A stretch of DNA of 34,339 nucleotides from NCBI GenBank assembly GCA_946629525.1, contig CAMOXU010000021.1, positions 1 to 34,339 on the forward strand. Direction: 5' to 3'. Origin of the DNA: an uncultured Clostridia bacterium. Lineage in GTDB: Bacteria > Bacillota > Clostridia > Lachnospirales > Lachnospiraceae. The notes under the pieces were generated by a model, which did no database searches, was not told the origin of the DNA, and saw nothing but the letters and a program-made list of their open reading frames with translations. How positions within the stretch are numbered: position 1 is the first letter of the stretch; every line of letters begins with the position of its first letter. Shown here in pieces: positions 22,298 to 29,125 of this stretch. Both the position numbers and the translations under genes were made by a program.

Positions 22298-22723
22298 ATG
22301 TCTTTTATTGGAACCTTGCACGAGATTTCTTTTTATGGACTTATTGTTTCGATATGGGGACTTATTTGTAAGAAAATCACCATACAACAATTAATATCAG
22401 CGGCAACTCATCCGGATGGATTTAAGATGATCTTTTTATGTTATTTATTTTGGGCGTCTGTTCTTTTTATTCCTTTGGCTGTAATAGGAGCATTTGTTAC
22501 TAAGTATGTAGATGATGGAGAAGGATTAAGCTTTTCTTCTGATAAAATAGTGGTTATTATTTTTGCACATATTGGCGAAGAACTGTTAGGTCTTATATTA
22601 ACACCTATCTGGTTCATAAAGGATGCTGTTACAAAAGATTTTGAGTTTTGGAAAGTAGTTGACTATATAGTTTACGTTATTTTATTGATATTTATCATTT
22701 TTGGAATATTGGTATTGAAATAA
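22298..22723 (+). CDS. Small hypothetical membrane protein
   Basis: A 141-residue protein with about three to four hydrophobic helices: FYGLIVSIWGLI, IFLCYLFWASVLFIPLAVIGAF, IVVIIFAHIGEELLGLILTPIWF and IVYVILLIFIIFGILVL. There is no family I recognise. GGGAGGAG lies just before the ATG. It follows the lipoprotein by 58 bp on the same strand and ends at a strong terminator, so the two may be one transcript. Its high A+T content matches the accessory stretch and suggests it arrived with it. Confidence 0.7.
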   Translation: MSFIGTLHEISFYGLIVSIWGLICKKITIQQLISAATHPDGFKMIFLCYLFWASVLFIPLAVIGAFVTKYVDDGEGLSFSSDKIVVIIFAHIGEELLGLILTPIWFIKDAVTKDFEFWKVVDYIVYVILLIFIIFGILVLK

Positions 22724-22749
22724 GCTGCTAATCAGATGGATCTTTCTCG

Positions 22750-22787
22750 AACCGACTATCTTATGCCAGGATAGTCGGTTTTTTATT
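22750..22787 (+). terminator. Intrinsic terminator of the lipoprotein/membrane-protein unit
   Basis: AACCGACTATC (22750-22760) pairs perfectly with GATAGTCGGTT (22770-22780), followed by TTTTATTG. Confidence 0.9.
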
Positions 22788-22848
22788 GTACCGATAAAAA
22801 GCATCAAAGAGGTAATTTTGGGAAAATATTAAAAAAATAAAAAACCTG

Positions 22849-22877
22849 TTGACAGGCAAATGCATATATGATATTTT
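22849..22877 (+). promoter_or_regulatory. Promoter of the padR operon
   Basis: TTGACA (22849-22854), 17 bp, TATTTT (22872-22877). It implies a leader of about 275 nt before padR, filled by the repeat array and further sequence. It could be autoregulated by PadR. Confidence 0.65.
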
Positions 22878-23001
22878 TACTACGACAGACATAGTACGAC
22901 AGACAAAGCAACGACAGGTGAAGGAACGACAGACAAAGTAACGTCAGTCGTAGGAATGCCAGTCGTAGTAAAGTGCGACACAGGTATGCCAATCCGAAGC
23001 C
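22878..23001 (+). repeat. 15-bp tandem repeat array with inverted halves
   Basis: About eight units of 15 bp. Four read ACGACAGACAAAGTA or close variants (22882-22940), then units such as ACGTCAGTCGTAGGA and ATGCCAGTCGTAGTA follow. The second half is inverted relative to the first: TACTACGAC (22878-22886) is the exact reverse complement of GTCGTAGTA (22962-22970). In RNA the two halves could fold back on each other. There is an open frame through it (TTDKA/TTGEG/TTDKV) but no start codon with a ribosome binding site. Confidence 0.7.
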
Positions 23002-23159
23002 CGGCGGCTATCGAAAAGCCAGCTGTACGGACAAAAGGCACACGGATGTCGGTCACGGAAACGCCCCTTTTCGGAACAAGGGCAGCGAAGGCAGCAAAGG
23101 CAACGAGCTCTTTTACATAGAGAAATCGGAGGAAAGAAGAACATGCGAGGTGAGTGAGA

Positions 23160-23495
23160 ATGGGAATCAGCAGTGATGTAATACGAGGTTACAACGACAC
23201 GATAATTCTCTGCATTTTATTGAAGGGGCCGTCGTACGGATACGAGATCTCGAAGGAGATCCGCAGGCTGTCCGAAGAAAAGTATGTGATCAAGGAGACG
23301 ACCCTGTACTCAGCTTTTACGAGAATGGAGAGGAACGGATACATTCAGTCGTTCACGGCGGATCCGACCGGAGACGGAAGTGGAAAGCGGCGCACCTACT
23401 ATCGGATCACACCGCTCGGGGAAGCGTATTATCATGAAAAGTGTGAAGAGTGGACGCTGACCAAAGATGTAGTCGAAAGGTTCATCAGGAGGTAA
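23160..23495 (+). CDS. PadR-family transcriptional regulator
   Basis: A 111-residue winged-helix regulator of the short PadR type. It has DTIILCILLKGPSYGYEISKEI (helix 1-2) and ETTLYSAFTRMERNGYIQS, the recognition helix and wing start, then a RRTYYRIT beta wing and a C-terminal dimerization helix. The family represses its own operon and often partner membrane genes in response to envelope stress or drugs. The ATG at 23160 has an AGGTGAG-like site upstream; GTG 23154 would only add two residues. It is followed by the HAAS-domain gene with 5 bp between, and padR-HAAS-DUF4097 is a recurrent Firmicutes cluster. Confidence 0.92.
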   Translation: MGISSDVIRGYNDTIILCILLKGPSYGYEISKEIRRLSEEKYVIKETTLYSAFTRMERNGYIQSFTADPTGDGSGKRRTYYRITPLGEAYYHEKCEEWTLTKDVVERFIRR

Positions 23496-23500
23496 AGGAT

Positions 23501-24520
23501 ATGGAAACACTTCGTAATTATCTTGAGACCATGTTTGCGGGTCTTCCCAATACGCCGGAAGTGCTCCGGGCAAGGGATGAACTCTGGCAGATGATGGAGG
23601 ACAAATATTCGGAACTGATCGCAGAAGGAAAGAGTGAGAATGCCGCGATCGGTACAGTGATCTCCGAATTCGGAAATCTCGACGAGATCGCCGGAGACCT
23701 GGGACTCACGAGGGGAGAGAAGTTTGATCTCTCGGTGGAACTCGCGGAAAAGCGGCGCCATGTTTCCCTGGAGGAGGTAAAATTTTATCTTCGCGATAAG
23801 GGAGGCAGTTCGCTTCTCACCGCATTCGGAGTTTTTCTGTGCATACTCTCTGTGACGGGACCGATCTTCTTCAGCAGCATTTTCGACGGCGGAAAGCTCG
23901 AAGACCTGATGTCTTTCATCGGTGTCTGCTTTATGATGGTCAGCGTTGCCGCTGCGGTCGGCTGCTTTATCTACGCTTCGCAGAAAATGAAAAAATGGGA
24001 ATTCCTCAAGAAGGAGCCGTGCTCGATCGATTACGCGACAGCAAATTATGTGCAGGACGAGAGCGTTCGCTTCCGGACGACCGGAACAATGATGCTGGTG
24101 ATCGGAATCATGCTCTGCGTGATCAGCTGGGTGCCGTCGGCGCTCATAGAGACCATTTTCTCCATATTCAGCCCGTTTGATATTTCGGAACTGACAGTGT
24201 CTCTCTTCTTTATAATTGTAGGATTCGGCGTGTTCCTGATCGTCTACAGCAGTCTTCTCAAAGGGCGCTATGAGACGATTCTCGGACTGAATGACAAGGA
24301 TACGGTCAGCGGAAACTACACGAAGCATCGGAAGGACGGAGAAGTATATTACGCTGATCCGAAGCTGGCGGCCTTCATGGGAGTCTACTGGCAGACGGTC
24401 ACCTGCATTTATCTGATCTGGAGCTTTCTGACATTTTCATGGGTCACATCCTGGATCATCTGGCCGATCGCAAGTGTGATTCATAAGGTGATCAAGAATA
24501 ACCTTGGCATCAGAAGATGA
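23501..24520 (+). CDS. HAAS/permease-prefix (DUF1700-like) membrane protein
   Basis: A 339-residue protein. Residues 1-75 form a helical HAAS-type domain (METLRNYLETMF, then ELWQMMEDKYSELIAEGKSE, SEFGNLDEIAGDL) typical of proteins paired with PadR regulators. After a linker come about five membrane helices: LLTAFGVFLCILSVTGPIFF, LMSFIGVCFMMVSVAAAV, MMLVIGIMLCVISWV, a FFIIVGFGVFLIVYSSL helix, and an LIWSFLTFSWVTSWIIW helix. AGGAGG lies 8 bases before the ATG and overlaps the padR stop, so translation is coupled. It probably senses or signals envelope state with padR; the ligand is unknown. Confidence 0.85.
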   Translation: METLRNYLETMFAGLPNTPEVLRARDELWQMMEDKYSELIAEGKSENAAIGTVISEFGNLDEIAGDLGLTRGEKFDLSVELAEKRRHVSLEEVKFYLRDKGGSSLLTAFGVFLCILSVTGPIFFSSIFDGGKLEDLMSFIGVCFMMVSVAAAVGCFIYASQKMKKWEFLKKEPCSIDYATANYVQDESVRFRTTGTMMLVIGIMLCVISWVPSALIETIFSIFSPFDISELTVSLFFIIVGFGVFLIVYSSLLKGRYETILGLNDKDTVSGNYTKHRKDGEVYYADPKLAAFMGVYWQTVTCIYLIWSFLTFSWVTSWIIWPIASVIHKVIKNNLGIRR

Positions 24521-24664
24521 GAGAACTTGCTTTGTTCGCAGCAGGGAATCCGGGGCAGGAATGACCATATGCTCCGAAGCGGGCAATCGAAAAATACAGG
24601 CTTTCTGCAAAGAGTATCGCAGGCATCTGATATGCCCTGAAGCTTTAATAAGGAGAGAGATAAA

Positions 24665-25480
24665 ATGATAGAAGAGAAGAAGAGGAAAAGTTCTTACCTC
24701 ACTATACTGACGATCGTAACGGTCATCTGTATTATTGCGGGATGTGTCATCCATCTGGGCTTCCTTCCGTTCGGCGGAAGATCCGGAAAAATGAAAAGCG
24801 AAAAAGTCGCGACAGATCGTTTTCAGAATGTTTCGCTTGAGCTGGATGTCGGAGATGTCAAAATCGAGAAGGGTTCCGAATTCAGTGTCACCTACAAGTA
24901 TCCGTCCGGCTGCCTTCCGGAGATCAGTGTTTCGGGCGGCAAGCTCACTGTGAAGCAGAAGATGAAAGACCACATAAGTCTGAAAGATCTGGACTGCCAC
25001 CTTACAATTACTGTTCCTGAAGGGGAAGAGCTTAAGAATGTCGACGGCTATCTGGATGCGGGAAGTGTTGAGGTCAGCGGGTTTACATTTGACAAGTCCT
25101 CGAACTTTAATATGGAGTCGGATGTGGGCAGCATCGAGCTTATCGACTGCACGTTTGGAGATCTTAAGCTTGAAGCGGACGTAGGAAACATTTCCCTTAA
25201 CGCGTGCACGTTCAAAAATCTTACTGCCTCCGGAGATGTAGGGGATATCGATCTCAGGGAGTGCTCGTTTGATGCTGCGGAGTGCACGACAGATACCGGT
25301 TCCATCAATGTATATGTATCGGGGGACGGAAACTTTTCCAGTCTTACCTGCAAAACGGATATCGGATCGATCACAGTCGATACGGACGATCCAATCAGGG
25401 ATGAGAAGATAGATCTTAAGGTGTCGACCGGCGATATCACTGTGAACGGAAAGGAATACGAAGGGAGCTATAAAAATTGA
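24665..25480 (+). CDS. DUF4097 membrane-anchored beta-repeat protein
   Basis: A 271-residue protein with one N-terminal membrane helix (LTILTIVTVICIIAGCVIHL) and an external beta-helix-like domain of short repeats: SLELDVGDVKIEKG, NMESDVGSIELIDC, KLEADVGNISLNAC, TASGDVGDIDLREC, TDTGSINVYV, CKTDIGSITVDT. These are DUF4097 strands. AAGGAGAG precedes the ATG. It is third in the padR operon, 144 bp after the HAAS gene with no terminator seen between. In relatives such proteins accompany PadR/HAAS modules; whether it senses the envelope is unknown. Confidence 0.9.
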   Translation: MIEEKKRKSSYLTILTIVTVICIIAGCVIHLGFLPFGGRSGKMKSEKVATDRFQNVSLELDVGDVKIEKGSEFSVTYKYPSGCLPEISVSGGKLTVKQKMKDHISLKDLDCHLTITVPEGEELKNVDGYLDAGSVEVSGFTFDKSSNFNMESDVGSIELIDCTFGDLKLEADVGNISLNACTFKNLTASGDVGDIDLRECSFDAAECTTDTGSINVYVSGDGNFSSLTCKTDIGSITVDTDDPIRDEKIDLKVSTGDITVNGKEYEGSYKN

Positions 25481-25494
25481 GCCGGCAGACAAAA

Positions 25495-25530
25495 GCGAGG
25501 GACTGACAATCATGTCAGCCCCTCGCTTTA
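25495..25530. terminator. Bidirectional terminator between DUF4097 and rubrerythrin fusion genes
   Basis: GCGAGGGACTGACA (25495-25508) pairs with TGTCAGCCCCTCGC (25513-25526) with one mismatch, loop ATCA. T-tracts follow on the plus strand (TTTAC) and on the minus strand (TTTTGTC), serving both converging genes. Confidence 0.85.
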
Positions 25531-25553
25531 CAGTTATATTCCGTTCCGAATAT

Positions 25554-26099
25554 TTAGCCGAAGTATCTGTCCAGCAGGCCCTTGAATGCCTTGCCGTGTC
25601 TTGCTTCATCGCGTGCCATCTCATGCACTGTGTCATGGATCGCGTCAAGGTTCAGAGCCTTTGCCTTCTTTGCGAGCTCTGTCTTGCCGGCTGTTGCGCC
25701 GTACTCAGCGTCAACGCGGACACGGAGATTTTCCTTTGTGGAGTCTGTCAGGACCTCACCGAGAAGCTCGGCAAACTTTGAAGCGTGATCAGCCTCCTCA
25801 AGGGCTGCGCGATGGAAGTAATCACCGATTTCCGGATAGCCCTCACGGAATGCCTGGCGGCTCATAGCGAGGTACATACCGACTTCGGAGCACTCGCCTT
25901 CAAAGTTCTCACGAAGGCCCTGGATGATGTCTTCCGGAGCTCCCTTTGCGACGCCGACTACATGCTCAGCAGCCCATACCATCTCGCCTTCATCCATCTT
26001 GTTGAATTTGGAAGCCGGGACCTTGCAGATCGGGCACCTCTCCGGCGGTGTATCGCCTTCATGTACATAACCACAGACTGAACATACCCATTTTGCCAT
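25554..26099 (-). CDS. Rubredoxin-rubrerythrin fusion (reverse rubrerythrin)
   Basis: A 181-residue protein with an N-terminal rubredoxin-like domain (CSVCGY at residues 5-10 and [11 protein letters not shown] at about 22-32), then a ferritin-like di-iron domain ([43 protein letters not shown]). Domain order is reversed from classic rubrerythrin, the form found in clostridia as a peroxide/oxygen reductase. The ATG at 26099 has AAAAGGAG upstream; extending to 26156 crosses no site. It is behind a promoter almost matching that of the classic rubrerythrin at 19839, so the two likely belong to one regulon. Confidence 0.95.
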   Translation of the reverse strand: MAKWVCSVCGYVHEGDTPPERCPICKVPASKFNKMDEGEMVWAAEHVVGVAKGAPEDIIQGLRENFEGECSEVGMYLAMSRQAFREGYPEIGDYFHRAALEEADHASKFAELLGEVLTDSTKENLRVRVDAEYGATAGKTELAKKAKALNLDAIHDTVHEMARDEARHGKAFKGLLDRYFG

Positions 26100-26224
26100 A
26101 ATTATTCTCCTTTTTAAAAAATGAACGCAGGCGTCTGCGAAACATCCGTATTCCATTCAGAGTTTCGCTGCAGCCTGAAAATGAACTGCAAATGCAGTCT
26201 TTGCTGCCTTGTTTCCACGCAATT

Positions 26225-26261
26225 AGTTTAGCATAACAGGGACTGGTTAAACAATGCTAAA
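26225..26261 (-). promoter_or_regulatory. Promoter and palindrome of the rubrerythrin fusion gene
   Basis: On the minus strand TTGTTT (26249-26254), 18 bp, TAAACT (26225-26230). TTTAGCAT (26227-26234) and ATGCTAAA (26254-26261) form an 8-bp inverted repeat overlapping both the -10 and -35, a good place for a repressor. A leader of about 120 nt follows to the ATG. Confidence 0.6.
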
Positions 26262-26332
26262 TTGAGACAGAATCTTAAAAACTGCAGTCTCAAGGCCCTT
26301 GTTTTTATGTGTTAAATACGCGTGTGCTGTGC

Positions 26333-26468
26333 TATATTAAAAAAGTGTATTTGTTTGGAAATGAAAGGCATCCGACAGGTCCCGCCGATTCAGGAACGAC
26401 CGGCGTTCCTGCTGTGCCGCACAGGGCATCGTTCGAATTGCTCGGCTGCGGTCCGGTCCGCCGGATGC
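26333..26468 (+). promoter_or_regulatory. Promoter -10 and structured leader of the DUF2298 gene
   Basis: TATATT (26333-26338) is a likely -10; the -35 is weak. In the leader GCATCCG (26368-26374) pairs with CGGATGC (26462-26468), enclosing CAGGAACG (26391-26398) paired with CGTTCCTG (26404-26411) and a small TGCC/GGCA hairpin. The outer stem ends about 10 bases before the AGGAGGAG of the gene. I do not recognise a riboswitch class. Confidence 0.45.
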
Positions 26469-26489
26469 TATTAAACAGGAGGAGAGATA

Positions 26490-29018
26490 TTGGGTGTCAT
26501 TATCTGGTGGCTTTCGATCATTCTGATCGGCCTTGCTGTATTTCCTGCAGTCAGCAGACTGTTCATACGTTTTGAAGACAGGGGAATCGTATTTTCCCAT
26601 ATGATCGGACTTCTTTTTACGTCGGGTATTCACTTTGCGCTGAATACCATGCATCTGGTGCCGTTCTCGCAGGCCGGCTGCCTCATCATTGCGGCGGTGG
26701 TCTGCGCAGTCAACATCATTCTCTTCTATAAGGGAAAGTTCGCGAAGAATTTTGAAGGCGCGAATGTCAGCCAGATCGCTGCGGAGGAGGCGATCCTGCT
26801 TTTTCTCTACATTATCTGGGTGTGGATCATCGGCTACAGGCCGGGCGCGTACGGTACGGAGAAGTTCATGGACTACGGCTTCATCACATCGATGCTGAAG
26901 TCGAAATGGATGCCCTTCGAGGACATGTGGTATTCGGGCGAGCCGATCAATTATTATTACGGCGGGCAATATGTGACCGCGTGGATCGCGAAGCTCTCCG
27001 GCACAAGTGCCGGGATCGCGTACACGACGATGCGGGCGACGATCGCCGCATTTTCGTTCAGCCTGCCGCTGGCACTGGTCTGTCAGATGCTCCGGGACCG
27101 CTTTAAGGAGAGCTTCCGGCTCCCGTGGATCGGAGGTGTGCTGGCAGGGCTTGCCTGCGCTTTCTGCGGAAATTTCCACTACGTGATCTACGGGATAATT
27201 CTCTCCCTTGTGAACCGGATCAAAGGGGTGGAGTACAGCTACTGGTTCCCGGATTCGACCAGATATATCGGATATGACCCGGATCTCCCGGATAAGACGA
27301 TCCACGAATATCCCGCCTACTCAACGGTCCTGGGAGACCTTCACGCACACTATATCAACATCCTGTTCGTCGTCACGGTGACGGCGATCGCCTATGCATT
27401 TGCCCAGAGAATGCTGGCGGAAGGGCGGGAGGGCGAAGGGACGGAGTGGAGTGCAAAGTCACTCGCCCGGGACATCTTTCTGCAGCCGGAGCTCATACTG
27501 ATCGGACTGATCACCGGATACTTCCGCTTTACGAATTTCTGGGATTTTCCGATTTATTTCGTCGTCTGCGGATCGGTCGTCTTCTTTATGAATCTCTGGA
27601 AGTACGGCTGGTCGATCCGGCGCTTCGCCGCCGTGATGGCAGGTCAGGCTGTGTTCACATTTTTGCTGGGCGTCGTCGCCGCGCTGCCCTTCACATTGAC
27701 TTTTGACCAGATCTCCACGGAGGTCGGTCTTGTCCACAGTCACACACAGTTTTATCAGTTCCTGATCCTCTGGGGACTGCCGCTTGCGGTCTCGATCCTG
27801 TTCTTCGTGGTCTTGTTCCGCGAGCAGAGAACAAAGCTTATGCTCGCGAGGGATGCGATCCGGCTGACCGGGAGGCGGGAGGCACCGGAGCCGGAAAGAG
27901 AGGTATCCGGAAGGATCGGATCTGAAAATACGGATATAGAGATGGGCGAATTTAAATACGCGAATGCGGATAAATACGATCCGGAAAGGATGGGTACAGG
28001 AACAGATGAAGCTGGCTCTGTAAGTGCGGAGCATCCGGGCGCGGAGCCCTTGCATGGAAAGAAAGACGAATTCGGATTCGTGAATGCGAATGGTTCCGGC
28101 CCAGAGCCTTCTGACGATAAGAAGGACGAATCCGGATTCGTGAATGCGGATAGCGGAGATGCGGGATCCGCAGATCACGGGAAAAAGAAGGACCGGAAAA
28201 GCGGAGCGGATCGGCCGGACGAAGCGGATACAGCAGAGAGGTCAGTTTTCCTCGGTCTTGCCCTTCCGGATCTCGCCGCCCTTCTCTTCGGTCTCTGCGC
28301 GATCGGCCTCATCCTCATGCCGGAGGTCATCTACGTGAAGGATATCTACGGCGGCGAACACTATCGGGCAAACACGATGTTCAAGCTGACCTATCAGGCC
28401 TGGATCCTTTTTGCTGTCGTGATGGGGTATGCGCTCATCCGCATTCTTGCGGGAAAAATGAAACCCGCCCGCATCCTTGCAGCTGTCTGCACGGCCCTGC
28501 TTCTTCTCACACTGGGTTATACGCCGCGCAGTATAATAGACTGGTTCGGAAATATTTTTGACCCGTCGCTTAGGACCAGCACGGACGCATCGGTATTCGT
28601 CGACGAGTCTTTTAATACGGATTATGCGGCGATCACATGGCTGAACCGCGAGGTCGAGGGCCGGCCTGTGTGCCTCGAAGCGCCGGGCGACAGCTATTCG
28701 ACCCGGGAGCGTGTCTCGGTCGCGACGGGACTTCCGACCGTCGCCGGCTGGTATGTCCATGAATGGCTCTGGAGGGGAGACACGGATGCGCTCAGTGAGC
28801 GAAATGATGATATCAAGGCGATCTATACGTCCGGTGACGAGGAGCTCGTGAGGAGCCTGATCGAGAAGTACAACATCACCTACATCTATATCGGGACGCA
28901 GGAACGCCAGGTCTACTACAACAGTATTACGGATGTATTTCTTCAGAGTCTGGGCGAAGTGGTCTTCTCCGACGGGGAATATACATATATTCTGAAAGTC
29001 GGGCAGGCGGATGAATAA
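26490..29018 (+). CDS. DUF2298 (YYY-type) polytopic membrane protein
   Basis: An 842-residue integral membrane protein with about 12-14 hydrophobic helices. The family markers are GAYGTEKFMDYGFITSML, MPFEDMWYSGEPINYYYGGQ (the YYY run), and STVLGDLHAHYINILF, which resemble the Chlor_Arch_YYY/DUF2298 proteins, related to GT-C glycosyltransferase-like architectures; activity is unproven. A hydrophilic insert of about 125 residues (~465-590) with 60-bp repeats splits the helices. The C-terminal part ends in a soluble domain (ITWLNREVEGRPVCLEAPG, YNITYIYIGTQER) seen in the family. The start is TTG 26490 with AGGAGGAG about 5 bases before it. It precedes metG by 107 bp, with a separate promoter for metG. 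Confidence 0.85.
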   Translation: MGVIIWWLSIILIGLAVFPAVSRLFIRFEDRGIVFSHMIGLLFTSGIHFALNTMHLVPFSQAGCLIIAAVVCAVNIILFYKGKFAKNFEGANVSQIAAEEAILLFLYIIWVWIIGYRPGAYGTEKFMDYGFITSMLKSKWMPFEDMWYSGEPINYYYGGQYVTAWIAKLSGTSAGIAYTTMRATIAAFSFSLPLALVCQMLRDRFKESFRLPWIGGVLAGLACAFCGNFHYVIYGIILSLVNRIKGVEYSYWFPDSTRYIGYDPDLPDKTIHEYPAYSTVLGDLHAHYINILFVVTVTAIAYAFAQRMLAEGREGEGTEWSAKSLARDIFLQPELILIGLITGYFRFTNFWDFPIYFVVCGSVVFFMNLWKYGWSIRRFAAVMAGQAVFTFLLGVVAALPFTLTFDQISTEVGLVHSHTQFYQFLILWGLPLAVSILFFVVLFREQRTKLMLARDAIRLTGRREAPEPEREVSGRIGSENTDIEMGEFKYANADKYDPERMGTGTDEAGSVSAEHPGAEPLHGKKDEFGFVNANGSGPEPSDDKKDESGFVNADSGDAGSADHGKKKDRKSGADRPDEADTAERSVFLGLALPDLAALLFGLCAIGLILMPEVIYVKDIYGGEHYRANTMFKLTYQAWILFAVVMGYALIRILAGKMKPARILAAVCTALLLLTLGYTPRSIIDWFGNIFDPSLRTSTDASVFVDESFNTDYAAITWLNREVEGRPVCLEAPGDSYSTRERVSVATGLPTVAGWYVHEWLWRGDTDALSERNDDIKAIYTSGDEELVRSLIEKYNITYIYIGTQERQVYYNSITDVFLQSLGEVVFSDGEYTYILKVGQADE
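28055..28174 (+). repeat. 60-bp in-frame repeat in the DUF2298 hydrophilic loop
   Basis: Two copies exactly 60 bp apart share KKDEFGFVNAN / KKDESGFVNAD; a more diverged copy (FKYANADKYDPE) lies near 27950. They make a low-complexity charged loop, probably disordered. Confidence 0.7.
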
Positions 29019-29063
29019 GGATGCCTTCCCGGACAAAGAGCCGGAAGTGAGCGGCGTGACAGC

Positions 29064-29092
29064 TTGCTTAAATGAGGAAAATAGGGTATCAT
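29064..29092 (+). promoter_or_regulatory. Promoter of metG
   Basis: TTGCTT (29064-29069), 17 bp, TATCAT (29087-29092), 33 bases before the metG ATG. No T-box or SAM riboswitch fits in the short leader. Confidence 0.55.
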
Positions 29093-29125
29093 TTCATTTT
29101 AGGAAACCCACAAGGAGTGCGCAAA

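Noticed and set aside
22973-23176. 67-codon plus-strand frame in the padR leader
   Set aside because: No ribosome binding site, no recognisable content, and it overlaps the repeat array and the padR start.
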